8,426 nucleotides of DNA from Elusimicrobiota bacterium (GCA_030639665.1 DAOWCC010000105.1:1-8426), one strand, 5' to 3'; shown: positions 1 through 6,286, counted from the stretch's first letter. The notes: a model not told the origin generated them from the sequence alone. A program made the numbers and translations.

Positions 1-587
1 GTCGGTTCAGGTTCTATAACGGGAATATCAGGCGCCGCAGGTTTAGGCGGCGTTTTTTTTATTGGCGTGGCCGCGCGAACCATTCCAAATGCTTTTGAAA
101 TACTCTCAAGCAATTTCGCGTTGGAAACCGGTTTTTCAAGAAAATCGGAAATATCCATATTCAGGCTTTTCAAATGCTGACGATTAACGGCGCCCGTGAA
201 CATTATAATGCGCATCTTGCGCGTATCCACATTACTGCGAACTTCCTGAATAAGCTCATAACCGTTCATCTTGGGCATATTAAAATCAACCAGAATAAGG
301 TCCGGTTTGAGATTATTGATAATGCCAAGAGCTTCCACTCCGTTTCCGGCTTCCAATACAGTATAGTGATTGACAGATCATAAGTCATTAATCAGCTCTC
401 TGTAATCCTTATTATCGTCAACCACCAAAATGGTCTTTTTTTCTATTTTTGGAAGGTTCACCCCGGGCTTCAACACGGATTCAGCTGCAGGGGACGACTT
501 AACCCGCGTTGAAGCCCTCTCCACTTCCACATCCACAAACATAGCGTCTATATCCGAGCCCGTATCTTTAGAAGGATAAGCGTTCAT
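1..587 (-). pseudogene. Response regulator receiver protein interrupted by an in-frame TGA; 3' end outside window
   Basis: The reading frame starts at ATG 587 (reverse strand) with a GGGGAG ribosome site 6 nt away, and gives about 50 Lys/Pro/Ser-containing residues followed by a CheY-type receiver domain. Codon 70 (378-380) is TGA, but the same frame continues to the window edge with a normal receiver: acidic pair D57-D58 before the stop, then phosphoacceptor D101 in VDFNMPKMNG, T131 in MFTGA and K152 in LEKP. A Pro/Lys-rich linker (about 175-195) follows and runs off the window. Family receivers usually have a Leu-like residue at codon 70, and TTA to TGA is one base change. TGA ends two other genes here, so recoding is unlikely. 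This is a recent nonsense mutation or a sequence error. Output domain, partner kinase and target are not visible. Confidence 0.8.
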
Positions 588-757
588 AACATCTCCCCTG
601 CAAAACGCATCTTTTCTTCAATTAACCGCAAAACAACCGCAGGTTAAGGCAAAGGTTAAGGAACAATGAGCTCCTTATTTTTCCTTTACTTTGCTTCTCT
701 TCTTGTTGACGCTTCCACCTCTACCTAGACCTGCTTTTTACTACCTTCCTCATATAT

Positions 758-786
758 AGTATATGTTCTCGGCAAGCCGCGCGCAA
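758..786 (-). promoter_or_regulatory. Possible sigma70-type promoter for the interrupted response regulator
   Basis: On the reverse strand a TATACT -10 box (758-763) lies 17 nt from TTGCGC (781-786), which keeps only the TTG of a -35 box. Transcription would start near 751 and give a leader of about 165 nt before the ATG at 587. The leader carries AGGTTAAGG twice (641-649 and 653-661, 12-bp period, read on the plus strand) and TTAACC/GGTTAA arms (622-627, 642-647). The -10 is good and the -35 weak, so this is a candidate only. Confidence 0.35.
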
Positions 787-831
787 TTGGCGGATTCCTT
801 TTTTTATTGACTTTTTTCCACTTAACAACAA

Positions 832-906
832 AGGCATCGAGGCATAAAGGCATAAGGCACAAAGTAATGGTGAGAAATAAAAGAAGGCCAGAGGCATAAG
901 GCGCGA
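832..906. repeat. Degenerate AGGCATAA-type octamer repeats
   Basis: Units related to AGGCATAA occur head to tail at 832-839, 840-847, 848-854 (one base short) and 855-862 (AGGCACAA). After a gap, two further units follow at 892-898 and 899-906 (AGGCGCGA). The period is 8 bp, so coding function is unlikely. These look like short-unit low-complexity DNA left by slippage or spread as an intergenic repeat; function is unknown. Confidence 0.6.
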
Positions 907-915
907 GAAAAACAA

Positions 916-963
916 GACCCTACGACTCCAAGACTCTTCGACCCTGAGACTCTAAGACTTTTA
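916..963. repeat. Six tandem degenerate octamers, consensus GACYCTNN
   Basis: Six consecutive 8-bp units start at 916, 924, 932, 940, 948 and 956. Each begins with GAC. Positions 4-6 are mostly T/C, C, T/C, and the last two bases vary (for example GACCCTAC and GACTCTAA). The array ends 9 bp before the 3' end of the neighbouring regulator gene. It differs in unit sequence from the AGGCATAA family beside it but shares its 8-bp period. Confidence 0.7.
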
Positions 964-972
964 GTTAATGGA

Positions 973-1683
973 TTATTTGGAATTTTTCCGGTATTGAGTG
1001 GGAGTGGTTTCAACAATTTTTTCAAATTGTCTTATAAACGATTCCGTATTGATATAGCCGAGTTTGGCGGAAATTTGTTTTATGCCCAGACCCGTTGTTT
1101 TAAGCATGCTTTTAGCTTGGTCCATTTTTACTTTCAGTTTATATTCATTAAAGCCCATGCCGGTATTTTCCCTGAATAAGCGGCTTAAATATTTGGGGCT
1201 CATATATACGATTTCAGCGGCATCCCGCAAAGTGATTTTTTTAAAGCAATTGCCCTCAATAAAGCCCTTAACATGCTCTATTTTGTTTAGGACATTCATA
1301 TCTCCGGGGCGGCCCTCTCCGGATTTATCTGAAAGTTCTTTTTTTATTATCTCGCGCAGGACTTCAATATCAAAGGGTTTTTCCAGATAATTATCCGCCT
1401 TGTTTTTCAGCGCTTTGATGGCCACATTTTTTGTGCTATAGCCGGTCATGATAATCACTTTTTTTTCGGGAGAAATATCTTTTATTTTTTCCAGAGCCGC
1501 CAGGCCGTTCATGCCCGGCATATTAATATCAAGGATAATCAAATCCAATTCATTGGGCTTTTTAAGCATAGACAAAGCTTCTTCGGCGTTTGAAGCTTCG
1601 GCTATATCATATTCCCGGCACCAGATTTTTAAGGTGCCGCGAAAAACCGCGTCATCGTCAACTATAAGAATTCTGCCCCTCAT
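973..1683 (-). CDS. Response regulator with receiver domain and AraC-type DNA-binding domain
   Basis: This is a two-component transcription regulator of 236 aa. The receiver occupies residues 3-118: acidic cluster D9-D11, phosphoacceptor D52 in LDINMPGMNG, T80 in IIMTGY and K102 in LEKPF, so all phosphorylation residues are present. A linker of about 20 residues leads to an AraC/XylS domain (about 132-234). Its first helix-turn-helix lies around 151-170 (ITLRDAAEIVYMSPKYLSRL) and the second around 200-220, ending in the family-typical TPTQYRK. I start it at ATG 1683 because GGGGGTGA sits 8 nt upstream and the receiver begins right after; an in-frame TTG at 1701 would add six residues but overlaps that site. 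No histidine kinase is in the window. It lies 44 nt downstream of the glycosyltransferase gene on the same strand, so it may be co-transcribed with the glycosylation set or have its own promoter. Confidence 0.93.
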   Translation of the reverse strand: MRGRILIVDDDAVFRGTLKIWCREYDIAEASNAEEALSMLKKPNELDLIILDINMPGMNGLAALEKIKDISPEKKVIIMTGYSTKNVAIKALKNKADNYLEKPFDIEVLREIIKKELSDKSGEGRPGDMNVLNKIEHVKGFIEGNCFKKITLRDAAEIVYMSPKYLSRLFRENTGMGFNEYKLKVKMDQAKSMLKTTGLGIKQISAKLGYINTESFIRQFEKIVETTPTQYRKNSK

Positions 1684-1692
1684 AAAATCAAT

Positions 1693-1700
1693 CACCCCCA
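1693..1700 (-). promoter_or_regulatory. Ribosome binding site that fixes the AraC-type regulator start
   Basis: The reverse-strand sequence GGGGGTGA lies 8 nt before ATG 1683. Choosing the upstream TTG (1701) would put this site inside the coding sequence and leave no Shine-Dalgarno upstream, so the ATG is preferred. Confidence 0.65.
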
Positions 1701-1721
1701 ATGTTTACATAGTGTATATGT
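1701..1721. promoter_or_regulatory. Overlapping ATGT/ACAT dyads, possible operator
   Basis: Two dyads share a half-site: ATGT-TT-ACAT (1701-1710) and ACATA-GTGTA-TATGT (1707-1721). They fill most of the 44-bp gap between the membrane glycosyltransferase and the AraC-type regulator, just upstream of the latter's ribosome site. Placement suits a regulator binding site, possibly autoregulatory, but the arms are only 4-5 bp and AT-rich. Confidence 0.3.
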
Positions 1722-1727
1722 TACAAA

Positions 1728-2942
1728 TTATTTTACGGTTTTATTAAAAGCCCGGTCAAATAAGCGTATTGCCGCCACCGCCGCCATTATTATTAAAAAA
1801 GGTTCCAAAACCAAGCGGTAACGTATCATTGAAGGAAAGATGGTTTGTATGAAAGTGTAATAAGATATCAGTCCTATTATCGGCAGCAGTTCTTTGAATC
1901 GGTGTCTGGAAAACCAAAATCCCGCTATGGCAAATATAAATAGCGGCAAAAAAGAAAGGAGTGAAATAAATCCAATTTTTTTGCTCATGTTTTTAACGGG
2001 AACTATTCCCCAAAATCTGCGTAGTTTTTGAAAAGCCAAAACAGCCGTTCTTTTTGGATTTTCTTTTAAATAAGAAAGTCCTTGTTCATAATGCCATTTA
2101 TCCATTCCCAGTTCTCCCAATTTAATGTCGGGATAAGAAGGAGGGCAGTCTCCTCCTCCATCCGCCAGAGGGTTGGCTCCTACCCAAAGAGTATAACCGC
2201 CTTCAGTGGAAAACGGAACGAATCTATCAAAGACATTATAATTTCTTATCCACCAGGGGCTGACTGCGATTATAAAACCAGCCAGAAAAGCTACACCCCA
2301 TATTTTTTTAACATTTAATTTGGGATTCAAAAACGGCCAAATTATTCCTATCAATGTTGCTCCCGCGAATTGAGACCTGCAAAGGCAGGCAAAACCCGTT
2401 AGGAGTCCGGCTATGCCCGCTTGAATGGAATTTTTTTCCATCATCATAAGAGTGAAGGCTGAAGTGGATAAAACCAAAAATAGCGTTTCAGGCACAATTT
2501 GACCGGAGTAAAAAACAAAATGAGGATGGAAAGACGCCCAGGCGAAAGCGAGAACCCCTTCTCTCCATGACCAAAGATTTCTTGTTAATAGCCATACGCA
2601 TAAGGGAATAATCATGGAAAGCAGAGCTAAATAAATCCTAAGCGGCAGTATGGGATTTATCCCGTGGATTTTGGAAATAATTACGATGAAAGCGGAAAAA
2701 CCGGGAGGGCGCAATGCCTTATAGGTGAATCCTTCGGGGGCTATTAATGTCATGGTTGTTTCATAGGAGTTTTTTTGCATCCAGTTATTGGCCATTTTAA
2801 GATAAGATGTGCTTGCGACATATTTCCCTTGTCCGGGAGAGTACTCAATAGAACTGCCGCCTGTTCCCAAAAAAACAAAACCTATTCTCAGTGTCAGCGC
2901 CGCGAGCGCTATGGCAAGAATCCATTTTTTTTCCAATGTCAT
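1728..2942 (-). CDS. Multi-pass membrane glycosyltransferase, PMT/ArnT-like (GT-C fold)
   Basis: This 404-aa protein is strongly hydrophobic, with about 8-10 likely membrane helices (for example around 8-24, 101-119, 149-168, 214-230, 323-345, 351-369 and 377-393). RPPGF at 78-82 and PWWIRNY at 229-235, followed by a Gly-rich loop with WVGANP, are typical of bacterial dolichyl-phosphate-mannose-protein mannosyltransferase-like (RgtA/ArnT-like) proteins. These move a sugar from a polyprenyl-phosphate donor to a lipid, glycan or protein on the outer face of the membrane. The first external loop (about 25-60) lacks the obvious Asp-Glu pair seen in many relatives; E33 might serve instead. Its ATG overlaps the methyltransferase stop (ATGA, 2939-2942), implying translational coupling. 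The upstream DPM1-like enzyme is the natural donor supplier. Exact sugar and acceptor cannot be told. Confidence 0.87.
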   Translation of the reverse strand: MTLEKKWILAIALAALTLRIGFVFLGTGGSSIEYSPGQGKYVASTSYLKMANNWMQKNSYETTMTLIAPEGFTYKALRPPGFSAFIVIISKIHGINPILPLRIYLALLSMIIPLCVWLLTRNLWSWREGVLAFAWASFHPHFVFYSGQIVPETLFLVLSTSAFTLMMMEKNSIQAGIAGLLTGFACLCRSQFAGATLIGIIWPFLNPKLNVKKIWGVAFLAGFIIAVSPWWIRNYNVFDRFVPFSTEGGYTLWVGANPLADGGGDCPPSYPDIKLGELGMDKWHYEQGLSYLKENPKRTAVLAFQKLRRFWGIVPVKNMSKKIGFISLLSFLPLFIFAIAGFWFSRHRFKELLPIIGLISYYTFIQTIFPSMIRYRLVLEPFLIIMAAVAAIRLFDRAFNKTVK

Positions 2943-3532
2943 GGTTTTTCTCTCAATCTTGGAATACCTCGGAAGATGAGGTCAAAACGCCATTGTCTTT
3001 TCAGTTCGATTTGCTCAAAATGTTCTTCTAAAAAATTTCTCCATTCCGATGAATTGTAAGAAACTTGATGTTTATGATGCCACATACGGCCCGCTGTAGC
3101 CGACCATATTTCCCATATTGTTTTCCATAATAAACTATTGTCGGGTGTGCTCATGACAAGAATTCCCTTTGGTTTAAGCACTCTCTTTATTTCCGCCAGG
3201 GCTTTGGAAATATCCGTTATGTGTTCTAAAATTTCCATGGCTACAACATTATCAAATTCCCCGTCTTTAAATGGCATTGATGTAATATTCCCTTTATGAA
3301 ATTCATAAGGCCCTTTCCTTTCTTCAATATCCAGTCCAACCGAATTATCTTTATCTAAAAATCGCAAGAATGCCTGATCAGGCATATGTTCGCAGGGTTT
3401 TCCGCAACCTATATCCAGAGTTCGCCCTTCGCCAATCATGGCTTTTACTTTTTTGTAGCGTCCGGTATGAAACGCCGTTCTAAGCCGGCTCAAAGGTTTT
3501 TTAATAAAAAACAGGTTCCAAAATGTTTTCAT
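2939..3532 (-). CDS. Class I SAM-dependent methyltransferase
   Basis: This 197-aa protein has the Methyltransf_11 layout. Motif I LDIGCGKP is at 39-46, an acidic ribose-binding residue D68 lies in GLDIE, GNITSMPF is at 81-88, FDNVVAMEILEHI at 93-105, and the RVLKPKGILVMSTP strand at 117-130. The C-terminal part, with a His/Trp-rich stretch (about 150-155), probably forms the substrate cap. It sits between two glycosyltransferase genes, overlaps the next gene by 4 nt and lies 61 nt after the DPM1-like gene, so methylation of a sugar, lipid carrier or glycan end is a reasonable inference. The ribosome site GAGGA is rather far (11 nt) from ATG 3532. The family is certain; the substrate is unknown. 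Confidence 0.9.
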   Translation of the reverse strand: MKTFWNLFFIKKPLSRLRTAFHTGRYKKVKAMIGEGRTLDIGCGKPCEHMPDQAFLRFLDKDNSVGLDIEERKGPYEFHKGNITSMPFKDGEFDNVVAMEILEHITDISKALAEIKRVLKPKGILVMSTPDNSLLWKTIWEIWSATAGRMWHHKHQVSYNSSEWRNFLEEHFEQIELKRQWRFDLIFRGIPRLREKP

Positions 3533-3593
3533 ATATTATCAGTTCCTCGTTAATGGATTTTTTTGTAATTTTTCAGGAACATTATCTCAAGTA

Positions 3594-4292
3594 TTATCGT
3601 TTCCATGTCAATTTTATGACCGTTTCAATGGCTTTGATAATTTCATTTTTTGATATTTTAGACATTCCCAATTCTCTATCCGTAAATGTAATGGGAATTT
3701 CTTTGACTGAAAAACCGTGATTTTGAAGTTTGTATAAGATTTCGATTAAAAAAGAGTAACCGTTGGAAAAAACTTCATCCAAATTAATGGATTTAAAAAT
3801 AGCCGTTTTATAGCAACGAAAACCGGCTGTGCAATCGCGCGCCTTTAAACCAATCATGGTTTTAGCGAATAAGTTGGCGCATCTTGAAAGTAATTTTCTG
3901 CTCAAAGGAGAATTTAAGGCTTTGCCTCCGTCAACATATCTCGAGCCTATGATTATGTCGAAGTTCTTTGACTGCTCTATAATCGCGGGAATATAGGAGG
4001 GATCGTGCGAAAAATCCGCATCCATTGTGAGAATAAGATCCGCGTTTTTTTCCATAGAATATTTAAAACCGGCTATATGAGCCGTTCCAAGCCCGAGTTT
4101 TTTTTCTCTATGAACTATATGCAATCTTTTTTCATTCTCTTTTAATTTATCAACCAGCTTGCCGGTGCCGTCGGGGGAATTATCGTCAATAACCACTATT
4201 TCAATGGGAAGAGTGATTTCCAAAACTTTTTTTAGCAAGCGCTCAATGTTTGCTATTTCGTTAAAAGTGGCTATTATGACAAATATTTTCAT
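3594..4292 (-). CDS. GT2 glycosyltransferase, polyprenyl-phosphate mannose/glucose synthase (DPM1-like)
   Basis: This 232-aa soluble enzyme matches bacterial and archaeal dolichol-phosphate mannosyltransferases without the C-terminal membrane segments. It has IIATFNE at 6-12, the nucleotide-binding DDNSPDGT at 36-43, the metal-binding MDADFSHDP at 90-98 (DAD 91-93), GSRY at 116-119, DCTAGFRCY at 153-161, GYSFLIE at 178-184 and the family-typical TDRELGMSKIS near 204-214. It would transfer a hexose from GDP- or UDP-sugar to polyprenyl phosphate at the cytoplasmic face. It is first in the minus-strand set ending with a membrane transferase that uses such donors. The start must be ATG 4292, since the first strand begins at once, yet no clear Shine-Dalgarno precedes it. 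GATACT (4304-4309, reverse) could be a -10 giving an almost leaderless message. Confidence 0.93.
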   Translation of the reverse strand: MKIFVIIATFNEIANIERLLKKVLEITLPIEIVVIDDNSPDGTGKLVDKLKENEKRLHIVHREKKLGLGTAHIAGFKYSMEKNADLILTMDADFSHDPSYIPAIIEQSKNFDIIIGSRYVDGGKALNSPLSRKLLSRCANLFAKTMIGLKARDCTAGFRCYKTAIFKSINLDEVFSNGYSFLIEILYKLQNHGFSVKEIPITFTDRELGMSKISKNEIIKAIETVIKLTWKR

Positions 4293-4481
4293 AGTGTTTT
4301 AAAAGTATCTTACAAAATTCTTGAATAATTTTTTATAAATTGAGAGACGGGGTTTTCAGCCTATCTGAATTATTTTGTTTTTTAGCGCATGATTAGCATA
4401 TTTACATTGATATTTTCTAAAATACTGCTAAGTTAAAAACGGATGGTTTTCATATAAACAAGATTTTTTGAGAGGGAAAAT
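4293..4481. other. Divergent intergenic region between DPM1-like and nucleotidyltransferase genes
   Basis: This AT-rich 189-bp stretch must carry promoters for both directions. A perfect short dyad TTCAG-CCTAT-CTGAA lies at 4355-4369, roughly central, and could be an operator or small hairpin. For the plus strand AGAGGG (4471-4476) is a good ribosome site 5 nt before ATG 4482. I do not find a -35/-10 pair good enough to call on either strand. Confidence 0.5.
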
Positions 4482-5477
4482 ATGATTAAGAAGATTTCTG
4501 AATTTTCAGCTATTATTCCGGTTGCCGGAGAAGGCACAAGACTTAAGCCGCATACTCACACTTATCCCAAAGTTCTTCTAACTGTGGGAGATAAACCCAT
4601 AATTGGCCATATATTGGATGACCTTCAAAAAGCGGGCATAAGAAAAGTCTATATGATTATCGGCTATATGGGCGATAAGATAAAAGAATATATAGGCGCT
4701 AATTATCCCAAACTTAAGGTTACTTATATTGTTCAGGGAGAGGCCAAGGGTTTGGGTCATGCCATTTGGATGGCGAAAGATTATGTTGAAGGTCCGGCTA
4801 TGATAATGCTCGGTGATACCATTTTGTCAGCTGATATTAAGAAATTCTTAAAGCCCGGCATTAATGCTTTAGCTGTTAAAGAAGTGGAAGATCCCAGGCG
4901 TTTCGGTGTAGTTGAAAGCAAGGGCGGTTATATAAGGAAAGTGGTTGAGAAACCTCAGAATCCCAAAACCAATACTGCCATTGTGGGTATTTATTCGTTT
5001 CATAATAGTTCTATTTTATTCGGCAGTTTGGATAAGTTGATAGCTTCCGGTAAGAAAACCAAAGGGGAAATTCAGCTTACAGACGCTTTAGAGCTAATGA
5101 TAAAAAGCGGAGTCAAAATTAAGCCCATTACCATAGAGGGCTGGTATGATTGCGGCAAACCCGAAACCCTTCTTGCCACCAACAGATATATTCTAAAGAA
5201 GAAAAAAATGTCAGCCAAGATGAAAAATGTTGTTATTATAGACCCGGTATATATAGCTAAATCGGCAAAAATTAAGAACGCCATAATAGGCCCGAATGTC
5301 TCTATCGGTGAAAATGCCGAGATATCATGGTCCATGATATCTGATTCCATAATTGGCAGAGATTCCTCCATAACCAATATGAACTTAAATAAGTCCTTAA
5401 TAGGCTCGGGTATCGTATTGAAAGACCATGTTAAGAAGATTAATATCGGCGATAGTTCCGAAATCAGTTTCGAATAG
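4482..5477 (+). CDS. Sugar-phosphate nucleotidyltransferase with left-handed beta-helix tail
   Basis: This 331-aa enzyme would make an NDP-sugar from a sugar 1-phosphate and NTP. The N-terminal Rossmann-like catalytic domain (about 8-235) shows the signature PVAGEGTRLKP at 13-23 with K30, GDT at 111-113 (metal-binding D112), DPRRFGVVE at 137-145, EKP at 156-158, EIQLTD at 196-201 and WYDCGKPE at 221-228. Residues about 252-331 contain hexapeptide-like repeats (IIGPNVSIGENAEI) of a left-handed beta-helix. The layout resembles long RmlA/GraD-type glucose-1-phosphate thymidylyl- or uridylyltransferases, but base and sugar specificity cannot be read reliably. It is divergent from the glycosyltransferase set and probably supplies its NDP-sugar. 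Its last 8 codons plus one base form one copy of a 25-bp direct repeat, so the present C-terminus may have been rebuilt by an insertion. No clear terminator follows. Confidence 0.92.
   Translation: MIKKISEFSAIIPVAGEGTRLKPHTHTYPKVLLTVGDKPIIGHILDDLQKAGIRKVYMIIGYMGDKIKEYIGANYPKLKVTYIVQGEAKGLGHAIWMAKDYVEGPAMIMLGDTILSADIKKFLKPGINALAVKEVEDPRRFGVVESKGGYIRKVVEKPQNPKTNTAIVGIYSFHNSSILFGSLDKLIASGKKTKGEIQLTDALELMIKSGVKIKPITIEGWYDCGKPETLLATNRYILKKKKMSAKMKNVVIIDPVYIAKSAKIKNAIIGPNVSIGENAEISWSMISDSIIGRDSSITNMNLNKSLIGSGIVLKDHVKKINIGDSSEISFE
5448..5472 (+). repeat. 25-bp direct repeat, copy 1 (3' end of nucleotidyltransferase gene)
   Basis: It begins GGCGATAGTT and ends ATCAGTTTCG, encoding GDSSEISF plus one base of the final codon. 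It is identical over all 25 bp to 6258-6282. It contains a small CGAAA-TCAG-TTTCG hairpin. The next bases (AATAG) complete GAA and the TAG stop. Confidence 0.9.
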
Positions 5478-5556
5478 GGGTATAGACGGTTTTATACTAT
5501 AAGTGAAAAATCAGTTCCACATTCAAAATAGAAATATATCGTCTGGTTTTTTGTAT

Positions 5557-6183
5557 TTAATCAATTTTCTTTGATTTGCTATTTTCCATTATGAATTTAT
5601 TAATCACCGCGCTGTAATATTTTTCGAAATTTTCATATTCGTCTTTATGCGCGTAAAATTCAAATTTATAAATTTGAGTTCCTTTTACAAGATATAGATA
5701 AACGGTTTGAAGCCATTGATTGGGGCCTCCGTAGAGTTTGTAACCATAAAAATTAAATTTATTTTTTGTTCCCTTTCTTAAAAATTTATAACACGGATAA
5801 TAATCGGGATTTTTATTGCAAGGTAGCGTGTTTATCATCTCTTTAATAGGACTTGAGAGCCATTTTTTATCAATTTTGCCACTGTTAAAATGATTTACAT
5901 TTTCCACCTCAATTTTTGCCCAATTTTTAGATGAAGGATTTTTATCCGTTGTAGCCCATACTCCGCAGTTGATTGCGTCAAAATCTATATCTTCTCCATA
6001 ATAAAAGCTTTCTCTGCCCAATAAATTTGGAACATCAGGGTAGGTTCTTTTCCAATCTTTCGGATAACAAAGTTTTTCATTTTTAAAATCTAAACATCTA
6101 ACCCTGATTTTATTTTTGCCTGCCCAGGTAGTAATGGGCGCTACAATGGAAAATATCATAAAAATCAGAAAATATTTCTTCAT
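5557..6183 (-). CDS. Exported Cys-containing protein of unknown function
   Basis: I do not recognise this 208-aa protein. It starts with a clear Sec signal peptide (MKKYFLIFMIF..., hydrophobic to about residue 19) and a likely signal peptidase I site after TWA (19-21). There is no lipobox Cys. The mature part is rich in Lys, Asn, Tyr and Phe and has five cysteines (30, 39, 73, 122, 131), enough for two disulfides. LCYPKDW (38-44) near the start and a final strand-helix IYKFEFYAHKDEYENFEKYY (171-190) faintly recall PsbP/DcrB-like alpha-beta sandwich proteins, but this is only a resemblance. Ribosome site AAGGGG lies 6 nt before ATG 6183, with a near-consensus promoter just upstream, so expression may be strong. 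The gene is convergent with the nucleotidyltransferase, more AT-rich than its neighbours, and lies inside the repeat-bounded segment. Confidence 0.85.
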   Translation of the reverse strand: MKKYFLIFMIFSIVAPITTWAGKNKIRVRCLDFKNEKLCYPKDWKRTYPDVPNLLGRESFYYGEDIDFDAINCGVWATTDKNPSSKNWAKIEVENVNHFNSGKIDKKWLSSPIKEMINTLPCNKNPDYYPCYKFLRKGTKNKFNFYGYKLYGGPNQWLQTVYLYLVKGTQIYKFEFYAHKDEYENFEKYYSAVINKFIMENSKSKKID

Positions 6184-6202
6184 AGTTTACCCCTTCTGGA
6201 GA

Positions 6203-6231
6203 AGTATACAGGCCTAATGCTATTTTGTCAA
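6203..6231 (-). promoter_or_regulatory. Near-consensus sigma70 promoter for the exported-protein gene
   Basis: On the reverse strand TTGACA (6226-6231) and TATACT (6203-6208) are separated by exactly 17 bp, giving a perfect -35 and a 5/6 -10. Transcription would start near 6196, leaving a leader of about 13 nt with the AAGGGG ribosome site. It lies inside the repeat-bounded segment, so the gene carries its own promoter. Confidence 0.8.
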
Positions 6232-6257
6232 TGTAGAGGAGAGGGGGCGCGTCTATT

Positions 6258-6282
6258 GGCGATAGTTCCGAAATCAGTTTCG
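6258..6282 (+). repeat. 25-bp direct repeat, copy 2 (orphan nucleotidyltransferase 3' end)
   Basis: It is identical over 25 bp to 5448-5472. Read in the same frame it encodes GDSSEISF, then GCA and a TAA stop (6282-6287), so it is a usable gene end without a gene body. The sequence immediately before it shows no homology to the nucleotidyltransferase, so it is not the tail of a longer degraded paralog. Confidence 0.9.
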
Positions 6283-6286
6283 CATA

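Larger units (their letters stand above)
588..972. other. Gene-free 385-bp region between two response regulators
   Basis: I see no convincing gene here. Its left half is the putative leader and promoter of the response regulator to the left. Its right half (832-963) is made of degenerate short repeats with an 8-bp period, listed separately. Two small reverse-strand frames run through the repeats, but their translations are low-complexity and match no family I recognise. No hairpin followed by a T tract is evident for the regulator gene that ends at 973. Confidence 0.6.
5473..6257. mobile_element. Putative 785-bp inserted cassette between 25-bp direct repeats
   Basis: The segment lies exactly between two perfect copies of a 25-bp sequence and holds one complete reverse-strand gene with its own promoter. 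Its extreme ends read AATAG (5473-5477) and CTATT (6253-6257), a 5-bp inverted pair; TAGACG (5483-5488) and CGTCTA (6250-6255) are a second inverted pair near the ends. It is visibly more AT-rich than serC. It contains no transposase or integrase, so any movement would need help from elsewhere. A plain duplication with later divergence is the alternative. The call is inference from structure. Confidence 0.4.

Noticed and set aside
378..380. TGA as a sense codon (alternative genetic code or selenocysteine)
   Set aside because: Two other genes in the window end with TGA in ATGA overlaps, and the site aligns with a Leu-like position rather than Cys, Trp or Gly. I saw no selenocysteine insertion hairpin.
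174..383. A 69-aa forward frame opposite the first response regulator
   Set aside because: It is antisense to conserved receiver-domain codons and resembles no known protein.
721..1025. Two small reverse-strand frames between the response regulators
   Set aside because: They run through 8-bp-period repeat DNA or the end of the regulator gene, have no convincing ribosome sites, and give low-complexity translations.
3542..3580. GTTCCT/AGGAAC inverted repeat between the DPM1-like and methyltransferase genes
   Set aside because: Six-bp arms with a 27-nt loop in AT-rich DNA could easily arise by chance, and the right arm overlaps nothing regulatory that I can recognise.
5480..5497. Intrinsic terminator GTATA-loop-TATAC after the nucleotidyltransferase gene
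   Set aside because: The stem is only 5 bp, AT-rich, and not followed by a T tract. The distant AGACG (5484-5488) and CGTCT (5540-5544) pair before GGTTTTTTG has a loop of more than 50 nt.
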